Shown here: positions 53,804-64,000 of the stretch, piece after piece
How the letters are laid out: every line of letters begins with the position of its first letter
Numbering within the stretch: position 1 is the first letter of the stretch
NCBI GenBank assembly: GCA_963930645.1
Contig: OZ005649.1
Coordinates: 82,518,126-82,582,125, forward strand
DNA from: Salticus scenicus
Taxonomy: Eukaryota > Arthropoda > Arachnida > Araneae > Salticidae
Length of the DNA: 64,000 nucleotides
Direction: 5' to 3'
Made by a program: the position numbers and the translations under genes
The notes under the pieces: model-generated
Databases searched by the model: none
Told to the model about the DNA's origin: nothing
The model's input: the letters and a program-made list of their open reading frames with translations, nothing else

Positions 53804-55117
53804 TTTTTTTTGTGTGTGGGGGGGAGGGGGTGTTCAAATTAACCACATCTCTCTCTCTCTTTCGCTTTTGACAGAATATGTATGTATAAATATATCAAAA
53901 TCTATATAGTAAATTACATTATATAAAAATGCAATAATAAACAATAGAAAAAAAAAAGTAAAAAACCAAAGATAAACTATAAGCATTAATTCCTTCCCTA
54001 CACAACAGGAGATGACATATGAATGAATGACTACAGTAAAACATCAACATCTAAATGTAATTTTATTGGTTATTATTTATTGGAAAAGTGTGAGGAGAGA
54101 TAATTAAAAAGAGCACCTTTGGGAAATAAAACAAATTCTCTCCTTGGTTTACTGAAGATATTTTTTAAATAGCTTCATCTTTTATAATACACAGCTATAT
54201 GTAACTAATTCTGTTAAATAACTATTAACACCAAAGAAAAATGCTACAAAAATGAATATCCCAAGTTTTTAAACAGGAAATATAAAAACTCCCGTTGATT
54301 AGAAAACGTAAATCTCCTGAATCACAAGCTATTTCTTGATTTCAACACTGTATATAAATATACAAAGCAGTAGTAAAAATAATATCCTCACACGATTGTG
54401 CATCTGTGTAATCTGGAAGGCGTAAATCTCCCGGATCATAGGATATCCCTTGGTTTCAACACTGAAAAAAATGTCCTCATACGATTGTACAGTATATCTG
54501 CGTAATTTGAAGGAGTAAAAAGTATCCACATACGATTGTACAGCGTATCTGTGCGTAATCTGGAAGAAATAAATCCCCCGAATCTTGAGATTTCAACACT
54601 GTTTAAAAGTACAAAGCAGGAGTAAAAATAATGTTCTCGTACGATTGTGCATCTATGTAGTAAAAAGAAATTTTCACATCAATCTTACTCAATGTGTTTT
54701 GCAATAGTTCTTTAAAAAAAAAGAAGAGTCTTGTTTTGAGTTTAAATTAAATTTGATGCTAACATTGAATCAGCTGATCAGGAGTTATAAATAGGTTTCA
54801 GGGAACAGTTGATTGTTTCATTTTTAGATCTCCATCCAAGTGGCATGTTTCCAGACTGATTCTAGAAAGTAAAAAAAAAAAAAAAAAAAAACTGTTTGAT
54901 TTGAGGTAACAATTTTTAAAAATCAGAAATTTTGTTTAAAATATTTTAATAATGTTATCGTTTATTTAGTAAATTTATTTTTAATGAAGCGACATATTGG
55001 TAATTTCTGATATTTTCCTTCTTTGATTGGGGCTTACATAAATATTTAAATCTTATTACAATATAGTAGTTTCCAAAATTTAAGCAAGTAAGATAAAAAT
55101 AAAATAATATAAAATAA
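53804..55117. repeat. AT-rich stretch containing an irregular tandem repeat
   Basis: At 54300-54665 phrases such as TTTCAACACTG, ACAAAGCAG, AGTAAAAATAAT and ACGATTGT recur in the same order three or four times with insertions and losses, spaced roughly 70-130 bp apart. Otherwise it has microsatellites and poly-A (54870-54890), with no gene recognised. Confidence 0.65.
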
Positions 55118-56577
55118 TAATCTGGTGTGGCACTCTCACGATTACCTTTTACTCTGTGTATTATAAAGGCAGATTACAGATTAAGGCGTGACGTTCTGCA
55201 TATGAATTTACTTTAAAAACAGTTCAAAGCAGTTGAGGAACTACCGTCCTTTTCAACCCGCCGTTTGAATACAATACCTACATTAATAAAACATTTAAGT
55301 CTATTATTAAATTTAAAAGTTTATTCCAAATTAATCAGATAACTTTCACACATATATCATTCTTGAAACTTATCAACCTTGGTTAAATTTTTCAAGTGGC
55401 ACCCTTATTTGATCAAAATAGCAAATTTGAATTTCCTGCAATTATTTGGTTTTAAGTTAAGACGATAAAAGACACACACATATATGAATAGTTAAAAACT
55501 TATTTTGATATTTAGGGCACGCGTAATTATAGAAAAATATCAGCAACACTTCATCTACTATATGGGTATGAGAATGTAAAATTGTCATTCCTAAGAAGCT
55601 TTCTTGGACTTGATAAAATTTAGTAAAATACATCCATCAATTACAATCAATAATGAAGAATGTTTTCGCTTAATTTTAGGTGGCTCTGTATATTTTCGAT
55701 AAATTATATACACACCACATAGTATATTTAAATTTGGAACGGTATCAAAAATATATAACACAAACTGAAATGTACTTTCAGCGATTTCCAAGTATAGCCC
55801 CAATACATTTGAATTCTTTTGTGTGGTCCTGTAGACGATTGATAAATAATTTTCATACCATATTCTATACAGAACATGCTTCTACGAATATAATTAATAC
55901 ATGCTCAATTCATTTTGTTTAGTGCATAAAGATATATTAAAGTGTAACTACCAAAAATTTTGTCTATAGATGTGATGTACTTAAATTCTCTCAAGTGTTC
56001 CTGTACGCTAACCATTTGTAGGATTTTAACAATAAGTTTCAAGTGGTATTTTCATCTGATGTATATTTTGAATACCGACTTTAGACTTATTGCTTGTGTT
56101 GTTTTTGAATTATGGTGATAACCATTGCATAGACAAAAGGATATACAGAAACATACAGACCAACCAGGGGTGTAGGAAAGGGAAGGGCTCAGGGGGCTCA
56201 AGCCCCCCCCCCCCTATTGGTTATTAAGAAATTTCCTTTTAATGTCGAATGAAGGAATCACCGATTTAAAACCAAAACTTAAGTCTTATAAAAGATCATA
56301 ATTTGTGATATTTTATAATTAATGCTAATAATTATTGAATATTAATTACCATTTAATTATTAATTTTATTGAGCATTATTTATTGTGATTTTTAAAATGG
56401 AATTTTTTGAACCCTTCCCATGATATTTGAATTGCTACGCCCCTGAGACGAGCCGCTAAAAATCTTGATTTTTCAGATTCATGGACCTCAAAACGTGTAA
56501 ATTTATCATAAACTCAGTTTCGAAAATTTTTATCCGAAAACAAGTCTTTTTCTGTTATACATGGATAAAAGAAAGTA
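55118..56577 (-). mobile_element. Hairpin-ended repeat, group A, with nested MITE
   Basis: On the minus strand it starts ACTTTCTTTTATCC near 56577 and ends at 55118 in the order GTGAGAGTGCCACACCAGA. The phrase order (TTTACACGTTTTGAGGTCCA, microsatellite, ACGAATGG-like block) follows the other group A copies. An insertion at 56165-56445 splits it immediately downstream of the microsatellite. Confidence 0.75.
56165..56445. mobile_element. hAT-type MITE (281 bp)
   Basis: Begins CAGGGGTGTAG and ends CTACGCCCCTG. The flanks AGACCAAC (56157-56164) and AGACGAGC (56446-56453) are an 8-bp duplication with two mismatches. It interrupts a group A repeat whose other copies show the uninterrupted site (AGACCAATCGCTAAAAAC near 11337). 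It is non-coding. Confidence 0.78.
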
Positions 56578-59500
56578 AAAATGGGAATAACACAAGATGC
56601 GGGACGAACTATAGATTCTGTAATATTTTTTACAATTTACGAGCAAATATTAATTTATTCATAAAATATTTATATTATTTCATTGTTAATGTCATTTGTT
56701 CATTTACTTGAAACTTATATTCATGTGTAAGACTAATCTGCTTTTTGAAGACACATCTATTATTCAATTTTAGTAATTATTTCCCTTCCTATCTTTTTTT
56801 TTTTATATATGGAATTTTTTGTAGCAATTTTCGTTATCGATAAAATTTGTTTGTTTCAATATTTCAGAATATGTGAGATATATTAATATAAGGCGAGACA
56901 CATAAAAAAGTAATAGAATTTAAAAAATGGACCCTGTTTATGAAAATAAGCAAAAAATTTATTTATTTTTCTGACTATTTAAACCTAATCGTATTTCTTC
57001 ATTTTGTTTACCTCTGCTATAGTCAATTCCAAAACAGAGGCACGTCACCGACAAAAGAGAAATGCTCAGAATAGCTGAAATGTTTACTACTGCAATTTTG
57101 ATAAGTTGTGTAGAGCAGATTTTTTTTTTTTTTTTTTTTTGTCAGATGACGTACCACTGTGACAGCACGCACGTAACATGGTTTGTACTCACAGGAACTG
57201 ATTGTCAAACCCCCACTTCAAGTAAACACGTGATAAGCGCATGAAGAAACAAAAACGGAAAAAACTATAATGGATAAACGGAACTGATACCTCCCTGTCT
57301 GATTAAATATTATTTTTAATTTCGTATCTGTGGCAAAACGTCGAAGACTGACAGAAATCACGTTCATGTTTTGATAAACGTGATGGTAAAGAGAAATCTA
57401 TTTTAAAGGAGATTATCAAAAGTATTAACATCGCCTCCTAAGTTCGGTAAAGATATTTTATAAATATTTATCGAAATCTTCATTTTAAACAATTTCTTTA
57501 CTGATTAATTGAAAGGTACACATCAGTCATTCCTCCATCAGATGTTTTTTCTTTCGCTGGTTGCGCCTTTTAAAGAATTTAAGAATTATTTTAATCTATA
57601 TAATAAAAAACTCAAGTAAGTTGAACTAGCAAGGATAAATAAATTTGAAACAGGTGTATAAATCGAACGCTAGGCTGGTGCAAACCGACTAGTTATTAGG
57701 GGAGCTAGGGGCTAGTTGTAACAAGTTTTAGAAAATTAAGTATATTTTTTAGTGTATTAACGTTTTCTTGTTTATAATTGCTGTGTTGCATAGAATAAAT
57801 ATTCTTCTATAATATTCATAAAAAAAAAAAACATTCGTTAATTTTGTTGATTTTTGTAAAAAAAATACTTTTTCAAAATAAATAAATGAATAAATAAAAT
57901 AAATAAATAAATAAATAAATAAAACTATTACAATTTGCTTTGGATCTAGGACAAATTGTAAAACACGTAGGGCAAATTCTAACAGATATAAGGGAAATAC
58001 TAACAATGAAACCTACAATATTTTAAAAGGTTTTTTGTTATCAATCATTTATTAATTTAATAAAAAAAGAAGGCAATTAATAACTAATAATAAATTATAC
58101 CTTATTGGTAAAAAAAAGGGGAAATTAAATATCTAATCAACATAGAATTCAGTCTTAGAACTGAATCTAATGCAAATAAATGATATATTATTCCCTCTCC
58201 TCTCACACATTTAACGAGTGCCCACATTTTACAAATTAAGCACTATACTCATTGCCTCAAAGAGGCTGTAAGTATTTCCAAAAGCTATGTAAAACCTCTC
58301 CGCTGATCAGAATCTGTATCTGGAGTTAAAATAATTTTATTTATATTTTTATACTTTCTTTTTTTTTATTTCCTTTTAATTTCTTCCTTTATTCTTTTCC
58401 TTTCTCTTCATATTTGGGTTAGTTTTTTAATTATCTCTTCAAAATACTGTTCAAATGCTTTTATTTCGAGTGATGGGTGTTTAATTATTTGTACCTTTCT
58501 CGAAGACTTCAGTTGTAGCCAACTCGTATATATCTTGATCCTTTGAAGCTCTTTCAGACTTCTTTTTATAGTTCCTCATTATATAACAAGAAAAACAAAT
58601 TCAAAGAATAATGCACAGAATAAATAATTTGCTTGTTAACATTTAAAGTAGAATGTCTAGTTACATGAATCAAAACAGAACCCAAAATTTTGTTTCAACG
58701 ATCCCCATCGTATGATTTTGGATATTTTGTTTATTTATTTATTTAAAAAAAAAAAGAAAAAAAAATACAACGATTGATACAAAAAATTAGATATACATAT
58801 TATAACTTAACACATAGACAAAATAAATAGCTATAAACACTTCTTTTAAATGTAAATTAACATAGTTTTAATCAAAATTTACGAAATATGATTTTTTCCA
58901 CTAACTAGCTAAAAGGAAGCACGTGTACAGAAATTCTTATTAACCGTTTTTACAGAAAACTGATTGTGCTTATTAAATAAGGTGCGTCATAAATATATTT
59001 ATCGAAATAGCTAATCAAAAATGCTACAAAACATTGCATAGATTGCGTGTTACTTCTTACCCCTGTTATAACTAGCCCTTAGTTCCCCTATATAAATTAA
59101 TAACTTCTTTTGGGGAACTTTTTCTGATTGATTGTCCTTTATTTTTCTTTAAATTTTACCGTGTTCTTTGACAATATTATTTAATGCAAAAATAAAATAA
59201 ATAAAATATAGTAATTCTTTACACACTGTGATAAATAGTGTAAATTGGTTAATTAATTAAATTAAAATTAAATAAATAAATGTATACTAGCAAACCTATG
59301 AGAAATTTTCGCAGTTTATTTCTTTTCTTTTCTTCCTTTTTTATTTATCTTCAAAATTTGAAACTTATAAGTCTTGTACCAATTTCCCTATCCAATTAAA
59401 ATTTTAATTCACCAAAAGTCAAATTATTATTAATTTTTGTAGGATGAAACGCTAATGATAGTTAAACCAAATCATTCAAAGCCAAATCAACCAAATCACC

Positions 59501-59869
59501 AAAGAAATGTTTCAAAATAAAATCCATGTTTGACAACCCAGTTTTCATATTTTCTCAGGCAAGACAACATTAATAAAGGACTCCTATGGCGACTTTTAAA
59601 TTTTTGCCGCCATGTTGGCGAGATCACTTTTATTTATTTATTATTTTTTTTTTAATTATCATTTATTCATTTTGGCATAATTTCTTGTTAAAAACATTAC
59701 CTATTTTGATTAATTTTTTATTATTGCGTTTTTCAGTCAATTTGTGAAAAAGCTCATATTTTGTTAATATCTTTAAAGTATTGCTGAGTTTAAAATGACG
59801 CTTGCAAAAATTGTAAAGATGCAACTTTCAAAAATAAATTTTTCTATAAAATAATCTAATCAGACAAAT
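56578..59869. other. AT-rich intergenic stretch
   Basis: 3.3 kb without a recognisable gene or complete element. Simple repeats are poly-T at 57119-57140, (AATA)n at about 57880-57925 and poly-A near 58744-58766. ACTAGCAAACC with GAGAAATTTTCGCAG at 59286-59312 resembles both 33140-33170 and the ACTAGCAGACCCGG at 62430. Confidence 0.5.
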
Positions 59870-60335
59870 GTCATTATTATTATTATTATTATTATTATAT
59901 CACTAAACTGAGTCCGCCTGCTTAAATATTATCTGTATATTATTTTTATCCTCGCGTATTCTATTATCACTATCGTATAATTTCTACAAAATATAATTGT
60001 AACTGGTCCACGTTAGAGAAACGTTATGTAGATTATTATTATTATTGTTATTATTACATCACTGAACTAAGTCCGCACGCTTAAATATTACCTGTATATT
60101 ATTTTTTATCCTTACATATTTTATTGTCACTATCGTATCGTTTTTACAAAATATAATCGTAACTGGTCCACGTTAGAGAAATATTATGTAGACTATTATT
60201 ATTATATCAATGACCTGAGTCCGCGTGATTAAATATTACCTGTATTTATATATATATATATTTATCCTCGCGTATTTTATTGTCACTATCGTATCGTTTC
60301 TACAAAATATAATCGTAACTGGTCCACGTTAGAGA
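59870..60335. repeat. Tandem repeat, 3 copies of about 150-160 bp
   Basis: Each copy has an (ATT)n run, AGTCCGC (59911, 60070, 60218), TAAATATTACCTGTAT, TCACTATCGTAT and ACTGGTCCACGTTAGAGAA. Spacings are 159 and 148 bp. The Tc1 element at 60340 starts directly after the third copy. Confidence 0.9.
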
Positions 60336-60339
60336 ACTA

Positions 60340-61844
60340 CACTCATGTCCATAAATTAAGGATAATTCAGATTCAGACTGAAATCGAACTTTAATGCAAA
60401 AATTTCACCTGTAGAAATACCACACACATCTTTAAGAATAATATACAAATTATAGGAAGCCATCAGATGACGCCGATATGATGTTACAATGACGAAATTG
60501 TAAGAAGGGGGTAGATAAGGAATGGGAGCAAAGAAGGAAATGTTCACAAGTGTTCTGTGTGCAGCTCAGTGCCACAACCGAATAGTTATGACACAGAGGA
60601 CGCATGCGGATAATTTTTTACGTGGTAGAATTATCGGCCGACTAGAATGTAGGCGTACTCAGATAGAAGTATCGGGGGAACTTAGAATCGCCCAAAGTGT
60701 CATCTCTAGGCTTTGGCAACGATTCCAAAATGATGGAAATGCTAGTCGACGTTACAGTACTGGTCGGCCACGAGTTACAATTCCGAATGACCACTGGTAT
60801 TTGGCAGTAACTGCCAAAATAAGCAGATAAAGCGCAGCATCAGACCTGTCTCATCAGCTGTCTGCAGCCGCGAGTGCCAGTTTCAAGACAAACCGTGGAT
60901 AGACGTTTAGGAGATATTGGTCTATATGCTCGCAGGCCTGTTAGATGTGTTCCACTCACGGCAATGCACTGTGCCAGCGGTTAACTTGGAGTAGAGAACA
61001 TTCAATGTGGACGGCGGCACAGTGAGCTTGTGTGATGTTTCCGACGAGTCCAGGTTTAGCTTCCAGTGTGATTCACGCCAGGCTTTCATATGTAGAACGT
61101 CAGTTACCCGTTATCACCAAAACATAGTCATTGAACGACACCGTGTGGGGCAGGAGTGCTCGTTTGGGGGGGGGGGATCATATTGGGCACCAGAACAGAT
61201 CTGCATGTTCAAATCGGAAGAATGATAGGCCAAACTTATCGGGACATCATTCGGGAACAACATGTACGTTTGTTTAGGGGTGCCATGAGACTAGAATTTG
61301 TGTTTATGGATGACAATGCACGTCCTCACCGTGCAAACGTTGTACACGGATGCCTACAATCTGAAGCTATCACTCGCATGGAATGGCCAGCATTCTCACC
61401 TGACTAGAATCCGATAGAGCATGTGTAGGACATGCTTTTCCGACGGGTTGTAGTCCGTCAACCACCTCCTACATGTGTACCGGAACTTCGGAGAGCATTG
61501 CTTACTGAGTAGAGTAACCTTCCCCAAGATCATCAGATCAATAATTTAATACTCAGCATTCCTAGGCGTTGTAAGGACTGTATTTCATCATCTGAGAGAC
61601 ATACAATGTATTAACCATCATACCAACCATGTAATGTTAAGTTTTTGTAAGGGATATATATTTTGTAATTGCTTCCGGAAGCAAAAATCGTAGTTTTTAT
61701 AAATAGTATCCTACATAAACCACCTTTTTTTGTTCTTGATCTTTTGTTTAATAAATGGACTTTATGAATAAGTCATGTTTGTTTTGCTTCTGAACCTTTA
61801 TTTGCCTCAGCTATAGCATTATCCTTAATTTATGGACATGAGTG
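60340..61844 (+). mobile_element. Tc1-type DNA transposon, decayed
   Basis: 1505 bp with terminal inverted repeats CACTCATGTCCATAAATTAA and complement (identical over about 27 bp), flanked by TA (60338-60339 and 61845-61846). It contains a broken transposase gene in plus orientation. Intact-looking termini mean that it could still be mobilised by an active relative. Confidence 0.95.
60588..61590 (+). pseudogene. Tc1-family transposase
   Basis: Starts at ATG 60588 (MTQRTHADNF). The N-terminal helix-turn-helix DNA-binding region is intact for about 80 codons, with IIGRLECRRTQIEVSGELRI and SRLWQRFQ followed by a GRPRVT linker. A TAA stop at 60828 and later frameshifts scatter the rest: SDESRF with the first catalytic Asp (frame at 61007), a G-run expansion at 61160-61170, then FVFMDDNARPHRA with the second Asp (frame at 61156) and a stop at 61405 just before NPIEHV with the Glu. 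The DDE triad can be traced but not in one frame. Confidence 0.93.
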
Positions 61845-61846
61845 TA

Positions 61847-61930
61847 CTAGGTAGATAGCATACTGTTTATTATTATTATTTTTCTTTTTAAAATCAGCTA
61901 TAAATTGTTTATTTTAACTTTATAAAAATG

Positions 61931-61965
<35 letters not shown>

Positions 61966-63189
61966 AAGGACAGAAGAATTAGCCCATATATAGAGTCCTG
62001 CATCGGGTCGAGTGCGGGTCAGATTTTCATTAATATCTGACTCGCAGATAAATCTACAGGTTTACCTGCAAAAAATGTTTTCTTTGAAAACAATTTTACA
62101 CATACATATATACTATATATCTAATTTTTTGAATGCAGACATTGGACAACATTATCTTTTCCCATAGTAATTTAAAGCAAATTGACTCACAAGAGGAATT
62201 AAAATACAATTAAGATTATTTTAACGCTTATCGTTTAAAACTTTATATGCGAAAATTATTTGTCTTTCAATTATATATGCTTCTTCATTTTTCATTTTCT
62301 TTCTTTCTTTTTAATATATTGTCAAAATATTTGAAACTGTGGATTTTTTATAAGTAAGGTTCATACATTTGAAATTTTATTATAAAATTCACGGAAGTTT
62401 TGTTCATAATTAGATATATATATATATATACTAGCAGACCCGGCCACGCGTTGCTGTGACTAAGTTATACGTTGAATTATACGGCTGTAAAATATTTAGT
62501 ACAGTTAAATTATTATTTACGAACAAAGACGAAAACGTTGTAGCCGATGTAAAAACCCACAGGGTTGAGATTTGAAACTTAGGTCAAAATTTGGAAGCGA
62601 TTGATAAAAATTTTCGTAGTGTTGATATTAAGCACAAATTAATTTTATTGTAGGGTCCTATAAATTTTAATGGAGAAGTGATATATATTATTTCTAATGC
62701 TACTTTGGATAAAATTGCTAAAATGACTAATATATAAATTAAATTCTATTAAAATTCTATTAAAATAAAAGTATAAAAGAAACAGACGATTTTAAAATCA
62801 ATTTTTATGGAGGAGTGAAATATAATATATGCTATAATGGATAATTTTACTATTAAATGACCTCATCATTTTAAATATTTTAAAGAGGGCAACAGCTGTA
62901 GTTATAAAAGGGAAAACAATAAGGCTAAACCAGAAAAATAAGTAAATTTGATAAATATTTTAAAACTTTAAAATTGGAAATCTTATGAAATATTGGACAT
63001 TTAAAGTAAATACATGTATCATTTTAAATACAAAAAGATTTTGGAAAAGTTTAGTGTATTTTAACGAAGTGATGAGAAGTTTTTGAGTATGTTAAAATTT
63101 TAATAGTAAATTCAAGTCAATAAAGATGGGAAACATTGAGGATTAAGATAAGAATAATTATAAGATTAAAAAAAAAAAAAAAACTTTTT
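61847..63189. other. AT-rich intergenic stretch
   Basis: Poly-A at 61930-61963 and (AT)n at 62412-62430 followed by ACTAGCAGACCCGGCCACGC and GTTGCTGTG, a motif like the ends of widespread arthropod repeats, also seen complemented at 19362-19393. The GC-rich GGGTCGAGTGCGGGTC near 62006 recalls subterminal hAT sequence. No gene was recognised. Confidence 0.5.
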
Positions 63190-63852
63190 ATATACCATGC
63201 TTTTAAATTTTAATATACTAATAATATACAAATTAAAAGGAAAATGATAAATATTCTATCATAGTTTGAAGTCAAATTTGTTTTCAAATGTCTAAATAAA
63301 ATATCTGATGTAAGATACTAATATTTTGCAGCGGAATAGATTTCATTTCTGTCATCCTTGGCGAAAAAAAAAGAATATCGCCAAATTATCTGGCGAAAAT
63401 ATTTAATTCCTTTCAAAAATCATGGTTATTTTAACAACTTATATTAAAAGACTAATGAATAATATGAAACAATATTTCGTACAATACATATTACATGTCA
63501 TACATACGTACAATGAATAATACATATTACATTTCGTACAATGCATACATCTGGCATGTATATTTTCGTGTTACGCTTTTGATCGCCAAATAATAATAAT
63601 AATAATAAAAAAAGCCAAGGGCGACAGAGTTTAAAAATTTAAAATTAAAATTTTGTCAATTTGACAGCAAAATAATTCAATCTAACACCCGCGATAACTA
63701 ATACATATCTATACCCAAATATAAGGATTAAAATCGGGAAATAAATTTCCTCGATTTTTAATAATTTCTTACAAAAAATCCAGTGGCAATTAACATAGGA
63801 AATCTTTTTTTTGGCTGCACAGACGGTCAGTGAGTCACACTTCGCTTGCGTA
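63190..63852 (-). mobile_element. Partial copy of the long-TIR element of 12601-14109
   Basis: Reverse-complement match to the left and middle portion of that element: shared blocks include GACAGCAAAATAATTCAATC, TGGCATGTATATTTTCG, AAAAATCATGGTTATTTTAA and GAAGTCAAATTTGTTTTC. The terminus CGCTTGCGTA at 63843-63852 is preserved, but the opposite terminus was not found. It shows the site of the nested 612-bp element uninterrupted. A local duplication around TACATATTACAT and CGTACAAT lies at 63479-63546. Confidence 0.8.
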
Positions 63853-64000
63853 TAGAACTCATAGATATAGTATAGCATATATAGAATAGAGTGATCATTG
63901 GGGAGAAAAAAGTTATTCCTTTTCATTTGGGAAAAGACGACGTTTTTACCAAAATATGGACGTCTTTCCCCGAGTGAATACACACGGGAATACATACTAA

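Noticed and set aside
63645..63995. 116-codon minus-strand frame at the window end
   Set aside because: Most of it lies in the terminal repeat of a partial DNA transposon copy, and the composition is that of non-coding AT-rich DNA.

Overview
This window looks like transposon-dominated intergenic DNA from an AT-rich animal nuclear genome. An arthropod is most likely, probably an arachnid. The evidence is the complete absence of operons or compact coding, pervasive poly-A/poly-T and (AATA)n tracts, tRNA-derived SINEs, and Copia, Gypsy, BEL/Pao, Penelope-like, non-LTR, Tc1, hAT-like and piggyBac-like sequences. I found no convincing host gene. The arachnid placement is inference from the kinds of element present, and the species cannot be fixed.

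Layout. 1-3483: a tandem array of 1112-bp units, each carrying one tRNA-derived SINE inserted inside another. 3496-6300: AT-rich unique DNA with a duplication that contains an internal inversion, and a 212-bp Tc1/mariner-type MITE. 6313-9827: a non-coding hAT-like element with an 8-bp target duplication, enclosing two satellite arrays (71 bp and 97 bp). 10497-12570: two copies of one repeat family arranged head to head. 12601-14109: a long-TIR element with a 612-bp element nested in it. 15338-16976: remnant of an LTR element whose 5' LTR carries a second 612-bp copy. 17917-26991: tandem 1.5-kb repeats of a hairpin-ended family, interrupted at 20269-25317 by a complete, apparently intact Copia retrotransposon.

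28-34 kb and 38.5-39.7 kb: more hairpin-ended repeats and a piggyBac-like MITE. 35.9-38.0 kb: a decayed Penelope-like element split by another insertion. 39.8-41.2 kb: an internally deleted Gypsy element. 41.2-43.3 kb: a non-LTR retrotransposon RT with one stop and one frameshift. 45.66-51.65 kb: a full-length but decayed BEL/Pao element. 55.1-56.6 kb: a further hairpin-ended repeat with a nested hAT-type MITE. 59.9-61.8 kb: a 3-copy tandem repeat followed by a decayed Tc1 element. 63.2-63.85 kb: a partial second copy of the 12.6-kb long-TIR element.

The only apparently intact protein-coding gene is the Copia gag-pol (1368 codons). The item most likely to be undescribed is a superfamily of non-coding repeats (groups A, B and C) that appears at least a dozen times. 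All share a 5' inverted repeat followed by AAGTATTG, a TGTG-type microsatellite, a 3' inverse copy of the 5' repeat followed by AAGTC, and a terminal hairpin. This resembles the architecture of non-autonomous Helitron2/Helentron elements (HINEs), but that assignment is inference.
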